13,265 nucleotides of DNA, taken from DYJE01 sp964637565 (GTDB lineage Bacteria > Desulfobacterota > Desulfobacteria > Desulfobacterales > Desulfolunaceae). A program made the position numbers and the translations under genes. The stretch is taken from NCBI GenBank assembly GCA_964637565.1, contig CAZWTY010000101.1:1-13265 (forward strand). Direction: 5' to 3'. The notes beneath the pieces are model-generated. The model was not told the origin of the DNA, did no database searches, and saw only the letters and a program-made list of their open reading frames with translations. Below are positions 6,997-13,246 of this stretch, piece after piece (the stretch's first letter is position 1; every line of letters begins with the position of its first letter).

Positions 6997-7836
6997 TTAA
7001 CTTCTGTCCGGGTGTGACCCGAGAAAGTCCAGAAGATCCCGGATCATCCGTTCCGGCTGTTCGATGGCCAGCATGTGGCCCGTGTCAGGGTAAATCTTCA
7101 GGGTGCAATTCGGGATCTCACGTTCCATCAGCCGGCTGGATTCCAGAAACAAATCGTCCTTTTCGCCCACAAGAACCAGGGTGGGGCAGCCGATGTTCCG
7201 AAGACCTTCGACCCTGGGGTCCGGATCGGTGTAGAACGATCGGATGAATCGGCCGATGGCCGCCCTGTCCCCTATCCTGATCATCTGATAGACCATGTGG
7301 TACAGCGCTTCCCGGTCCTCCCGGTCGGCGATTCCCCTGAAGAACGGAAAAGGCTGCAACCGGATTCCGGCCATGACCTGTTTCCAGTCGTACTTTTCGA
7401 AACTGGCGGCGAACCGCTCATGAAACGCCCGGCCTTCCTCCTGAACCTTAAAAAAAGAGGTGGCTGACGAGGTGTCGGTGAGGATCAGGCTGATCAGGCG
7501 CTGGCTGTTTTCCATGGCGTAACGCACCGACGCGAACCCTCCCGTGGAATGGGACAAAAGGTGGAACCTTTCCAGTCCCAGACTGTCGGCCACGGCCTGG
7601 ATGTCCCTGCCCGTGGTGTCCACGTCGTACCCCCAGGGTTCTCCATGAACTTTTGTTTTCCCATGGGCCCGCATGTCCATGGGAATCACCCGGTAGTTTT
7701 CGGCCAGGGCTTTTGCAACACCTGTCATGGTGAAATAAGCCGTGTTTTCGATCAATCCGTGGACAGCGATCACCGCCTCTCCCTGCCCCATGTCCTCGTA
7801 GTAGATTTCCGCGTTTCCGCTGGTTGCGTATGGCAT
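6997..7836 (-). CDS. alpha/beta-fold hydrolase
   Basis: 279-aa cytosolic hydrolase of the alpha/beta superfamily (esterase, lipase or C-C hydrolase type). The catalytic triad is visible: nucleophile S97 in SHSTGG (95-100), acid D227 or D228 in LVGEKDDLF, and H254 in DTGHM. The oxyanion motif HG is at 26-27 (VIAVHGLIEN). The SHSTGG elbow deviates from the common G-x-S-x-G only in its first residue. The start at 7836 is preferred over a longer reading from 7905: an AAAGGAAAG ribosome site lies just upstream, and the promoter at 7874-7902 would start the transcript near 7867, inside the longer version. It is transcribed alone, converging on the kinase operon. The substrate cannot be told from sequence. 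Confidence 0.88.
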   Translation of the reverse strand: MPYATSGNAEIYYEDMGQGEAVIAVHGLIENTAYFTMTGVAKALAENYRVIPMDMRAHGKTKVHGEPWGYDVDTTGRDIQAVADSLGLERFHLLSHSTGGFASVRYAMENSQRLISLILTDTSSATSFFKVQEEGRAFHERFAASFEKYDWKQVMAGIRLQPFPFFRGIADREDREALYHMVYQMIRIGDRAAIGRFIRSFYTDPDPRVEGLRNIGCPTLVLVGEKDDLFLESSRLMEREIPNCTLKIYPDTGHMLAIEQPERMIRDLLDFLGSHPDRS

Positions 7837-7873
7837 GCGCTTTCCTTTTATGTTTTTCCGGAATGGTTCCATT

Positions 7874-7902
7874 TTTATCGTCGTTTGGCCGCCTCTTGTC
7901 AA
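7874..7902 (-). promoter_or_regulatory. sigma-70 promoter of the alpha/beta hydrolase
   Basis: On the minus strand a perfect TTGACA (7902-7897) is separated by 17 bp from GATAAA (7879-7874), which matches TATAAT at four of six positions. A start near 7867 leaves a leader of about 30 nt before the ATG at 7836. Confidence 0.65.
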
Positions 7903-8041
7903 CACACAAAAGCCCTCTGCCTTGGATGGAATGCCTGTTTACAGGGTGTAAAGAAACCGGACATGAAAAAATGCGGGGGTATACGGCGGATGTCTCGGGC
8001 ATCCTATTGTAATCATATCTTATTTTTGAATTATTGTTTCA

Positions 8042-8057
8042 TGGCACAGCCCTTGCT
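8042..8057 (+). promoter_or_regulatory. sigma-54 (-24/-12) promoter of the universal stress gene
   Basis: TGGCAC-N5-TTGCT matches the RpoN consensus at every conserved position, with the GG and GC pairs at the correct spacing. The start would fall near 8068, giving a leader of about 175 nt before the ATG at 8243. This implies control by an AAA+ enhancer-binding activator encoded elsewhere. Confidence 0.75.
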
Positions 8058-8130
8058 CTACATGTTTGCTTCAAGCCGTTGTCCGAACATCCCCATGGGA
8101 TAAAAACAGGACACGGCCTGAAAAAACGTT

Positions 8131-8149
8131 GCAACCTTCGTGAGGTTGC
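8131..8149. repeat. hairpin in the leader of the universal stress gene
   Basis: GCAACCT (8131-8137) pairs with AGGTTGC (8143-8149) around a TCGTG loop. AAAAAA lies at 8121-8126, so on the minus strand the stem is followed by a T-run. A second stem, TTTCCG (8163-8168) with CGGAAA (8176-8181), follows. Both lie in the predicted 5' leader and may affect mRNA stability. Confidence 0.4.
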
Positions 8150-8242
8150 CCTCTCTTGCTTCTTTCCGCCAGAAACGGAAAGGAGACGGGAGGGTCCCTT
8201 ACCTTCAAACAAAGATAAAACGCAAAACTGCAGGAGGACACC

Positions 8243-9205
8243 ATGAGCGATGATAAAAAACGCGTTTTAATCGGCATAGACGGATCGGTCCAATCCATGA
8301 ACGCCGCCGGATATATCAGCGGAATCATGCCCCCGGACAAGACACGAGTCGTGCTGTACCATGTGGACGCGGAAGTCATGGACCTTTATTTCGATGTGGA
8401 GGACAAACCTGACCGGATCGACGTGGAAAAAGCCTCCTATTCAGACTGGATCGCCATGAGAAAGAAAAACATGGCCACACGCCTGGAGAAAATCCGGGAC
8501 ATGTTCATTGAAAAGGGGTTTCCCGGAAAAGATGTGGAAGTCATCGTCCGTGAAATCGAGATCGGTGTCACACGTGACATCATCGAGGAATCACGCAAAG
8601 ACTACGACATCCTGGTGGTGGGAAAAACAGGCGTCCGCTGTGTCACAGGTATCACCACCGGTTCCGTGACAGGCAAACTGATTTCCAAAGTGTTCCACAT
8701 CCCCATGATCGTTGTCGAGGGGCGGCCTGAAACAAACCAGATCCTCGCGGGTTTCGACGCCTCCAAAGGCTCGATCAGCGCTGTTCGGGGGGCACTCGGC
8801 TTCACGGGACCCGGCAAACAGTACAACATCTGCCACGTGATCCGTTCGATGAACATGCTGGCCGGGGATTTCGACGTTTTCTCCGCCTCCATGGATCAGG
8901 CCTATTATCCGGAGTTCGACGTTCAGCGGGTGATTCATCAGAAAAAAGCCATTGAAAAGGCTATGAAAGTGGAAAAAGACTGGATGATTTCACAAGGTGT
9001 TCCTGCGGCCAGTGTTCAGACCACCATTATGGAAGGTTACATGAGCCGGTCCCAGGCCCTGACGGAAAAAGCCAGAAAAGAAGGATACGGAACCCTTGTC
9101 CTTGGACGCCGCGGCCATTCGGCCGTTCTGGAGTTCTTCATGGGCAGGGTCGGCAGAAAGGTCATCCAGATGTGCGACACCATGGCCGTCTGGATCATGA
9201 ACTGA
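8243..9205 (+). CDS. tandem-domain universal stress protein (UspA family)
   Basis: 320-aa cytosolic protein with two UspA domains, about 7-158 and 163-319. Domain 1 begins VLIGIDGS and carries the nucleotide motif G-x2-G-x9-G-S (GKTG...GS in VVGKTGVRCVTGITTGSVTG). Domain 2 begins ILAGFDAS and ends in GRRGHSAVLEFFMGRV, where the last Gly is followed by Arg instead of Ser or Thr, so its ATP binding may be weakened. Such tandem proteins help cells survive stress or stationary phase, often by binding ATP. An AGGAGG site (8232-8237) lies 5 nt before the ATG. The sigma-54 element upstream and terminator downstream indicate a single-gene unit. The family call is firm; the stress sensed is unknown. 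Confidence 0.93.
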   Translation: MSDDKKRVLIGIDGSVQSMNAAGYISGIMPPDKTRVVLYHVDAEVMDLYFDVEDKPDRIDVEKASYSDWIAMRKKNMATRLEKIRDMFIEKGFPGKDVEVIVREIEIGVTRDIIEESRKDYDILVVGKTGVRCVTGITTGSVTGKLISKVFHIPMIVVEGRPETNQILAGFDASKGSISAVRGALGFTGPGKQYNICHVIRSMNMLAGDFDVFSASMDQAYYPEFDVQRVIHQKKAIEKAMKVEKDWMISQGVPAASVQTTIMEGYMSRSQALTEKARKEGYGTLVLGRRGHSAVLEFFMGRVGRKVIQMCDTMAVWIMN

Positions 9206-9224
9206 CACAACACATCCCCCAGAC

Positions 9225-9285
9225 CCCGTCTCGTGACGGGAGGGGGCGAAAAGGTCAACTCCCCTGGTTCCTGTCGCCCCCTCCC
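9225..9285 (+). repeat. two mutually exclusive hairpins after the stress gene
   Basis: CCCGTC (9225-9230) can pair with GACGGG (9235-9240) around a TCGT loop. GGGAGGGGGCGA (9238-9249) can instead pair perfectly over 12 bp with 9274-9285 around a 24-nt loop. The two share bases 9238-9240, so they compete. They lie in the 3' untranslated part of the stress-gene mRNA, before the terminator. Confidence 0.45.
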
Positions 9286-9349
9286 TTCTCCTGAAAGGGT
9301 GGCCCAGAAAGGTTTCAAAGACGAACAAAGGCCGCCCTTCTCTCCCTCG

Positions 9350-9388
9350 CCCCCTTCGGCGCCCCGCCGGAGGGGGTCTTTCGTTTTT
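9350..9388 (+). terminator. rho-independent terminator of the universal stress gene
   Basis: An 11-bp GC-rich stem (9350-9360 with 9366-9376, one G-T pair) with a 5-nt loop is followed by TCTTTCGTTTTT. This is a classical intrinsic terminator on the plus strand. Confidence 0.8.
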
Positions 9389-9404
9389 GAAAGGATGAAC
9401 AACG

Positions 9405-9421
9405 AACATCCAACATCGAAT
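9405..9421 (-). repeat. dispersed intergenic repeat, copy 2
   Basis: An exact 17-bp reverse-complement copy of 5158-5174, placed between the stress-gene terminator and the end of the minus-strand ATPase gene. Both copies are intergenic. Confidence 0.55.
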
Positions 9422-9460
9422 AAAGGATCCGGGTTTTTTTAACAGGACAAAACCTTTCGG

Positions 9461-10231
9461 TCAGGCCTGGGCGACGAAATGTTTCAAGGATATTTCAAGG
9501 TGTTCGAAATCGGGGGCCACGGGCAGTTCGAAAAAACTCCGGCCTTCCCGGTCGAAGTCCCGGATGGTGTCGTTTTCCCGCATCACGTGGACCAGGGGCA
9601 GGGTGTTTTTCCCAAGAACCAGGGCCTCTTCGCCGTCGTGCTTCACCCGGTTGAAAAGAACCCCGGACCGTTCGCAAACGCAGGTCTCTTTTCCCATGCG
9701 GTAGATGGTTTCCGCCACGTTTCGGCCTTTCAGGGAGCCATCGGTGACGATGAGAAGATGGGTGACCATGTCCATGACCCGCCGGTTGATCTGCTCCAGC
9801 CCCGCTTCCCCGTCGATGACCACCACGTCGAACTGCCCGGCGATATCCCGGATCAGTTCGCGCAACAGCTGGTTCACCTGACAGTAACATCCGTCGCCCT
9901 CGGGCCGTCCGATGGCGAGAAACGCCAGGTTGCCCTTTTCCGACAAGGCCGAAAACATGTCGTACTCCAACTGCCGGAGCAGGTCTTCCTTGTGGACCGG
10001 CTCGTCCTTGCCCAGTTTGTCGATCAGATCCCGGCGAATCTGGTCCACGGTTTTCGTGACATTGATCCCCAGGGGATAGGAAAGCCCCACAGCCGGGTCC
10101 GCGTCGATGGCCAGCACCCGTTTTGCGGGGTCCGCTGAAAACATCCGGGTAATCAGGGCGCTCATGCTTGTCTTTCCCACCCCGCCTTTTCCGCAGAGGG
10201 CGATGATCACGGGTCTGCTGGCCATGGCCAT
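9461..10231 (-). CDS. CooC/AcsF-type nickel-insertion ATPase (MinD/ParA-like)
   Basis: 256-aa cytosolic P-loop ATPase of the SIMIBI class. The deviant Walker A is GKGGVGKT (14-21; signature Lys K15, P-loop K20), the switch is DADP (43-46) and Walker B is VVVIDGEAG with D140. The GDGCYC motif (C115, C117) is the CxC pair that in CooC binds metal at the dimer interface. Characterised relatives (CooC, AcsF) load nickel into carbon monoxide dehydrogenase or acetyl-CoA synthase. It is the last gene of the minus-strand cluster after an ACS-like protein, which fits a maturation role for that neighbour. Start: AAGGAG lies only 2 nt before the ATG at 10231 but 8 nt before a second ATG at 10225, so the real protein may lack its first two residues. 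CooC versus AcsF cannot be decided from sequence alone. Confidence 0.88.
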   Translation of the reverse strand: MAMASRPVIIALCGKGGVGKTSMSALITRMFSADPAKRVLAIDADPAVGLSYPLGINVTKTVDQIRRDLIDKLGKDEPVHKEDLLRQLEYDMFSALSEKGNLAFLAIGRPEGDGCYCQVNQLLRELIRDIAGQFDVVVIDGEAGLEQINRRVMDMVTHLLIVTDGSLKGRNVAETIYRMGKETCVCERSGVLFNRVKHDGEEALVLGKNTLPLVHVMRENDTIRDFDREGRSFFELPVAPDFEHLEISLKHFVAQA

Positions 10232-10273
10232 AACTCCTTATCATGATTCAAAAAATCTTCACGGGTCGCCCTG

Positions 10274-10324
10274 GGAACGCCGGGTTGCACCCGGCAACCG
10301 TTACCGCGTGCAACCCGGCGTTCC
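10274..10324 (-). repeat. 51-bp inverted repeat between the ACS-like and ATPase genes
   Basis: Positions 10274-10290 (GGAACGCCGGGTTGCAC) pair perfectly over 17 bp with 10308-10324 around a 17-nt loop. Within the left arm a shorter hairpin is also possible: GCCGGGT (10279-10285) with ACCCGGC (10289-10295). The element fills most of the 99-bp gap between the two genes. No T-run follows on the minus strand, so mRNA processing, stabilisation or partial attenuation between the genes fits better than full termination. It may also be a mobile REP-like repeat. Confidence 0.65.
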
Positions 10325-10330
10325 ATGGTT

Positions 10331-11065
10331 CTATCCCGCCTTCCGGCTTGCCAGTGTCTCCCGCAGGGCTTTCATCTCCGACGCGTCGCCGCACACATCC
10401 TGGTACTCACAGTTTCCGCAGTCCTCGACCATCTCCGCCGCCATCTTGTTCATGGCCTGAACAAGGCGATCCGCGTGAACGGCCGTATCCTTGAGAGCCA
10501 TCACATCGTCTCTGGACTGTGTGATGAACACCACCTCGGCGGCGGCAATTCCATCGACCGCTTTCATGGCATGGATCAGGGCCGAACCCAGCGTTCGGAA
10601 TGAAAAACCCCCGGAAACCGCGTCCCGGCTGATCCGGCTCCATTCCCGCATATGCCGGGACGCGGCCCTGAGCATGTAGCCTTTCAAAGACAGGGAAAAC
10701 CGGGTGAGATCCATGTCTCTGTACCGTTCGTAAGCGTCGTCTTCACCGCCCTGCTCCATCCGGACCAGCACGATTTTCCCCAAGGGAAGACGGCCCGAAC
10801 CGGTCTCCGGGATATCCGGCCCGATGAGCGTGATGACCCCGTCCCTCACCAGATCCGCCTCTTTAGTCCATACCGTGAAACATAAGGACGCGTCATCGGG
10901 ATGCCCCAGTTCCAGGGCGAGATCGGGCACAAGCACGATGTCGCGCGGACCGGCCGGAGGCCAGGCCGGTGGAATTTCCGCCTCGAATTCCCGCGAAGAC
11001 CCGTCGCGTTTTTTCTGATCCAGAAAGCTCCGGACCCTGTGGATGTGGGAAGCAAAGATCGTCAT
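10331..11065 (-). CDS. mini acetyl-CoA-synthase-like protein (AcsB/CdhC middle-domain homologue)
   Basis: 244 aa. Residues 61-190 resemble the central domain of the ACS beta subunit (AcsB/CdhC), judged from remembered family sequence: DGVITLIGPDIPE...LPLGKIVLV (75-101) parallels the D-G-x-V-x-V-I-G-P-D-I...P-L-x-I-x-V block, and RISRDAVSGGFSFRTLGSALIHAMK (144-168) parallels the R-V-S-K-D-A-x-x-x-G-F-R-F block. Where true ACS enters its A-cluster domain (C-x2-C-x8-C), this protein has C216-x2-C219-x5-C225 and ends about 20 residues later. The rest of the Ni-binding domain is absent, so full ACS catalysis is unlikely; a metal or Fe-S site at the C-terminus is possible. The N-terminal 60 residues are not recognised. 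AGGA lies 9 nt before the ATG; the gene follows the GMC gene by 28 nt and precedes the CooC-type ATPase, its likely maturase. Confidence 0.75.
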   Translation of the reverse strand: MTIFASHIHRVRSFLDQKKRDGSSREFEAEIPPAWPPAGPRDIVLVPDLALELGHPDDASLCFTVWTKEADLVRDGVITLIGPDIPETGSGRLPLGKIVLVRMEQGGEDDAYERYRDMDLTRFSLSLKGYMLRAASRHMREWSRISRDAVSGGFSFRTLGSALIHAMKAVDGIAAAEVVFITQSRDDVMALKDTAVHADRLVQAMNKMAAEMVEDCGNCEYQDVCGDASEMKALRETLASRKAG

Positions 11066-11093
11066 GGTGTCAGGTCCTCATTTAGTTTTCCTT

Positions 11094-12392
11094 TCAGAGG
11101 GTTTCCGCCAGATGACGGCCAAGGCGTGTTCCAAGACCCAGGAGCGTCAGGGTGGGAGGAAGTCCCCAGGCTTCGGGGATCACCGAACAGTCGCACACGT
11201 AGAGGTTGTCTTTCACGGTTTTGAGATCCGAATCCAGCATGTCGTTGATCTTCACCGTTCCCCCGGGATGGGCCGCCACGGTCCAGCCGCTGAACACGCC
11301 GGTGGCGCCGGCGTTGGCCAGGATCTTTTTCGCGTGGTTGAACCCGTCTTTCAGTTTGGCCTTGTCCCTGTCGTTGATGCTTTTACGGACGCCTCCGCCC
11401 CAGGTGATCCTGCCGCCCAGCTCGTCTTTGATCTTGATCATGATCATCAGGGTGTTGTTTCGGGAGAACGCCTTGTGTATCCGCATTTTCGGCATACTCT
11501 GGGCCAGGTAGATGGGGGTGGGGAAATTCAGGTCCACCATCAGGTAGCCCGCGTCTTTGTTGTGGAGGCCCGCGGCCATCTGAATTTCGCCCTTGCTTTT
11601 CATGCCGTCCACGGTGCCGAATACCATGGTCAGGGGGTCGAAGAAAAAGTCGTAGCCGGCCTGGTACAGCCCGCTGTGACGCAGGAGTTGGGGAGAGCCC
11701 ACACCCCCGGCGGACACCACGATTCTTTTCGCGAACACATCCCGGTCCTTGAGCTTTTTCCTGTATCGCACCCCCACGGCCTTGTTACCGTCAAACAGGA
11801 TTTTCGTGACCCTGGCCCCGTTCACCAGGGTCATGCCCTGGTCCACACTTTCTTCCACGAAATTCCTGGCCGTCCATTTGGCCCCGTGGGGGCAGCCGTA
11901 ACTGCATTTTCCGCAGTCGGCCATGCATTTGTCCTGGTCGATGAACTTGTTAAGTTTCTTCCACTCGTAGCCAAGGGAAAGGGCGCTGTCCATGATCATC
12001 CGGGCGCCCGTGCCCATGAGCCGGTCTTCGGCCGGGGCCATGGGCACGTGGTTTTTCAGTTCCGCCACCTCATCCCGGATGTCGATTCCGTAGGATTCCA
12101 GCATATCGTAAGGCGGTTCGAAGGCCGTGGCACAGTAGAACACCGAGCTTCCGCCGGTACAAAGCCCGCGTACCATGGCGAGCAATGTCTTGTCCGTGAA
12201 CATCAGGCTCTGTCCGGGAATCCCCGCGTTCAGGGCCAGCTGGAAAAGCGACCCCCTGATTTTCCCGTTATCGCCCCGTTCCAGCATCAGTGTCCGTTTG
12301 CCTGTTTTTGAAAGCTCCCTGGCCACCGACGCCCCGCCGGGGCCCGAGCCCACGATGATCACGTCGTACGTGTCCGCTATCCTGGCGTTCAT
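11094..12392 (-). CDS. GMC-family FAD oxidoreductase with Cys4 motif
   Basis: 432-aa flavoprotein, probably cytosolic (no signal peptide). The N-terminal Rossmann motif is VIIVGSGPGGASVA (GxGxxG at 15-20) with the ribose-binding E38. An insert C156-x3-C160-x2-C163-x3-C167 followed by PHGAKWTAR resembles an Fe-S ligand set and recurs, as far as I recall, in GMC-like proteins of anaerobes. The C-terminal GMC signature is AAHPGGTVKI with the catalytic-type H375, then LYVCDCSVIPEAWGLPPTLTLLGLG. The usual second catalytic Asn or His before PTLT is Pro here. Alcohol or aldehyde oxidation coupled to an internal electron carrier is the family-based guess; the substrate is unknown. Start 12392 has AAAGGAG (12404-12398) 5 nt upstream. 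It is the first gene of the minus-strand operon, divergent from a GntR regulator. Confidence 0.87.
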   Translation of the reverse strand: MNARIADTYDVIIVGSGPGGASVARELSKTGKRTLMLERGDNGKIRGSLFQLALNAGIPGQSLMFTDKTLLAMVRGLCTGGSSVFYCATAFEPPYDMLESYGIDIRDEVAELKNHVPMAPAEDRLMGTGARMIMDSALSLGYEWKKLNKFIDQDKCMADCGKCSYGCPHGAKWTARNFVEESVDQGMTLVNGARVTKILFDGNKAVGVRYRKKLKDRDVFAKRIVVSAGGVGSPQLLRHSGLYQAGYDFFFDPLTMVFGTVDGMKSKGEIQMAAGLHNKDAGYLMVDLNFPTPIYLAQSMPKMRIHKAFSRNNTLMIMIKIKDELGGRITWGGGVRKSINDRDKAKLKDGFNHAKKILANAGATGVFSGWTVAAHPGGTVKINDMLDSDLKTVKDNLYVCDCSVIPEAWGLPPTLTLLGLGTRLGRHLAETL

Positions 12393-12477
12393 GTTCGCTC
12401 CTTTGCCGGGCCTGTCGCGTCTCCCGTTTCCATGGCCCGTTTTTCTGTGGTGTTTGATGGACATGTCAGAATGTGTT

Positions 12478-12505
12478 TTGCATATTGTCGACAATATGCG
12501 ATAAT
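12478..12505 (+). promoter_or_regulatory. promoter of the GntR-type regulator
   Basis: TTGCAT (12478-12483), a 16-bp spacer and GATAAT (12500-12505, five of six matches to TATAAT). The spacer is occupied by the palindrome 12480-12499, so a bound regulator would block its own promoter. Confidence 0.55.
12480..12499. promoter_or_regulatory. 20-bp perfect palindrome, probable GntR/FCD operator
   Basis: The half-site GCATATTGTC (12480-12489) meets its exact reverse complement (12490-12499). The core ATTGT-CG-ACAAT is of the TTGT...ACAA type bound by several FCD-class GntR regulators. It overlaps both divergent promoters, which is the expected position for a local repressor of the GMC operon and of the regulator gene. 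Confidence 0.7.
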
Positions 12506-12510
12506 GTCAA
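12482..12510 (-). promoter_or_regulatory. promoter of the GMC/ACS-like/CooC operon
   Basis: On the minus strand TTGACA (12510-12505) is followed after 17 bp by CAATAT (12487-12482), a weak -10 that keeps the important second A and last T. The transcript would start near 12475, leaving about 80 nt before the ATG at 12392. Confidence 0.5.
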
Positions 12511-12604
12511 CAGTTTTTTCGGCTCCCCATGTTTTTGTTTTGATTCACGGGAGCTTGTGTTAAAAATCGACATCATTCACCACGAAACAAGGAATGAACC
12601 TGCC

Positions 12605-13246
12605 ATGTTCAAAATATCAAAAAACCTGTCCGACCAGATCGCCGATCACCTGATCGAGAAGATCATCCGGTTCGATATCTCGCCCGGCGACCGCCTTCTG
12701 GAACAGAAAGTCGCGGAAGACTTGGGCGTCAGCCGGTCCCCGGTTCGCGAGGCGTTCAGGGTTCTGGAAAAAACAGGACTGGTGAAACTGATTCCCCGCT
12801 GCGGGGTGAGGGTGACAGGACTGTCGGAAAAGCGAATCGAAGCGTACTGCGATCTGTTTACCCTGCTGTTCGGTCATGTGGTGCGGCGCTGAATCGAAAC
12901 GTGCGATGAGGCTCATCGCCACGACCTGATCCTCGCCCTTGAAAAGATGGAAACCTGTGCGGAAGAGAAAGATGCGCGAGGTTACTACAAAGCCCTTCTG
13001 GAATTCACGGCCGCGGGAATCAACTCCACGCAAAACCCCGTGCTCTTTCAGGTGGTGATGGGCATCATGCCCAATCTCCAGCGGCTCCAGTACATCGCCA
13101 TCATGCTGAAAAACGATCATCTGAAGGACAACCTGGTCTACTTTGAAACCATCATCGAGGCTTTGGGAGAAAAGAACCCGGACAAGGGCGTCAAGGCCAT
13201 CGAAGATTATTTTGACTTTGTAAAGATGTCTATTGATGTAACATAA
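12605..13246 (+). pseudogene. GntR/FCD-type transcriptional regulator split by an in-frame TGA
   Basis: The N-terminal 95 residues form a GntR winged helix: ISPGDRLLEQKVAEDLGVSRSPVREAFRVLEKTGLVKLIPRCGVRVT is the standard helix-turn-helix plus wing. A TGA at 12890-12892 interrupts the all-helical FCD-type domain, which resumes in the same frame (IETCDEAHRHDLILALEKME...) and runs to TAA at 13244-13246. The joined product would be 213 aa, a normal family length. The downstream part shows no other stop or frameshift. Either this is a recent nonsense mutation leaving a DNA-binding fragment, or the TGA is read as selenocysteine: a hairpin with a GG loop follows at the right distance. The usual metal-binding D-x-x-F-H pattern of FCD domains is not evident. 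AAGGAA (12589-12594) precedes the ATG by 10 nt. It is divergent from the GMC operon and its likely regulator. Confidence 0.75.
12893..12930 (+). other. SECIS-like hairpin after the in-frame TGA
   Basis: GCGATGA (12903-12909) pairs perfectly with TCATCGC (12913-12919), leaving a GGC loop (or AGGCT if the top pair opens). Weaker outer pairs (ATC with GAT, CGT with ACG) could extend the stem. The loop GG begins 17 nt after the TGA, close to the 18 nt in the E. coli fdhF SECIS. The arrangement resembles a bacterial SECIS, but short hairpins arise by chance and the conserved bulged U is not apparent. Confidence 0.3.

Larger units (their letters stand above)
7837..8242. other. divergent intergenic region between hydrolase and universal stress gene
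   Basis: About 400 bp with no credible gene. It carries the hydrolase promoter on the minus strand (7874-7902), an AT-rich block at about 8010-8040 that could bind IHF or bend (no exact IHF consensus seen), the sigma-54 element at 8042-8057, and a leader with two hairpins (8131-8149 and 8163-8181). Activator sites expected at 7900-8000 could not be recognised. Confidence 0.6.

Noticed and set aside
8034..8246. Small ORF upstream of the stress gene
   Set aside because: It overlaps the sigma-54 element and leader hairpins, lacks a ribosome site and has no recognisable sequence.
11043..12311. Long plus-strand ORF opposite the GMC gene
   Set aside because: His/Val/Gly-rich shadow of a clear FAD oxidoreductase with intact motifs on the minus strand.
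12890..12892. Frameshift as the cause of the broken GntR gene
   Set aside because: Both halves are in the same reading frame (offset a multiple of three), so the break is a single TGA codon and not an indel.
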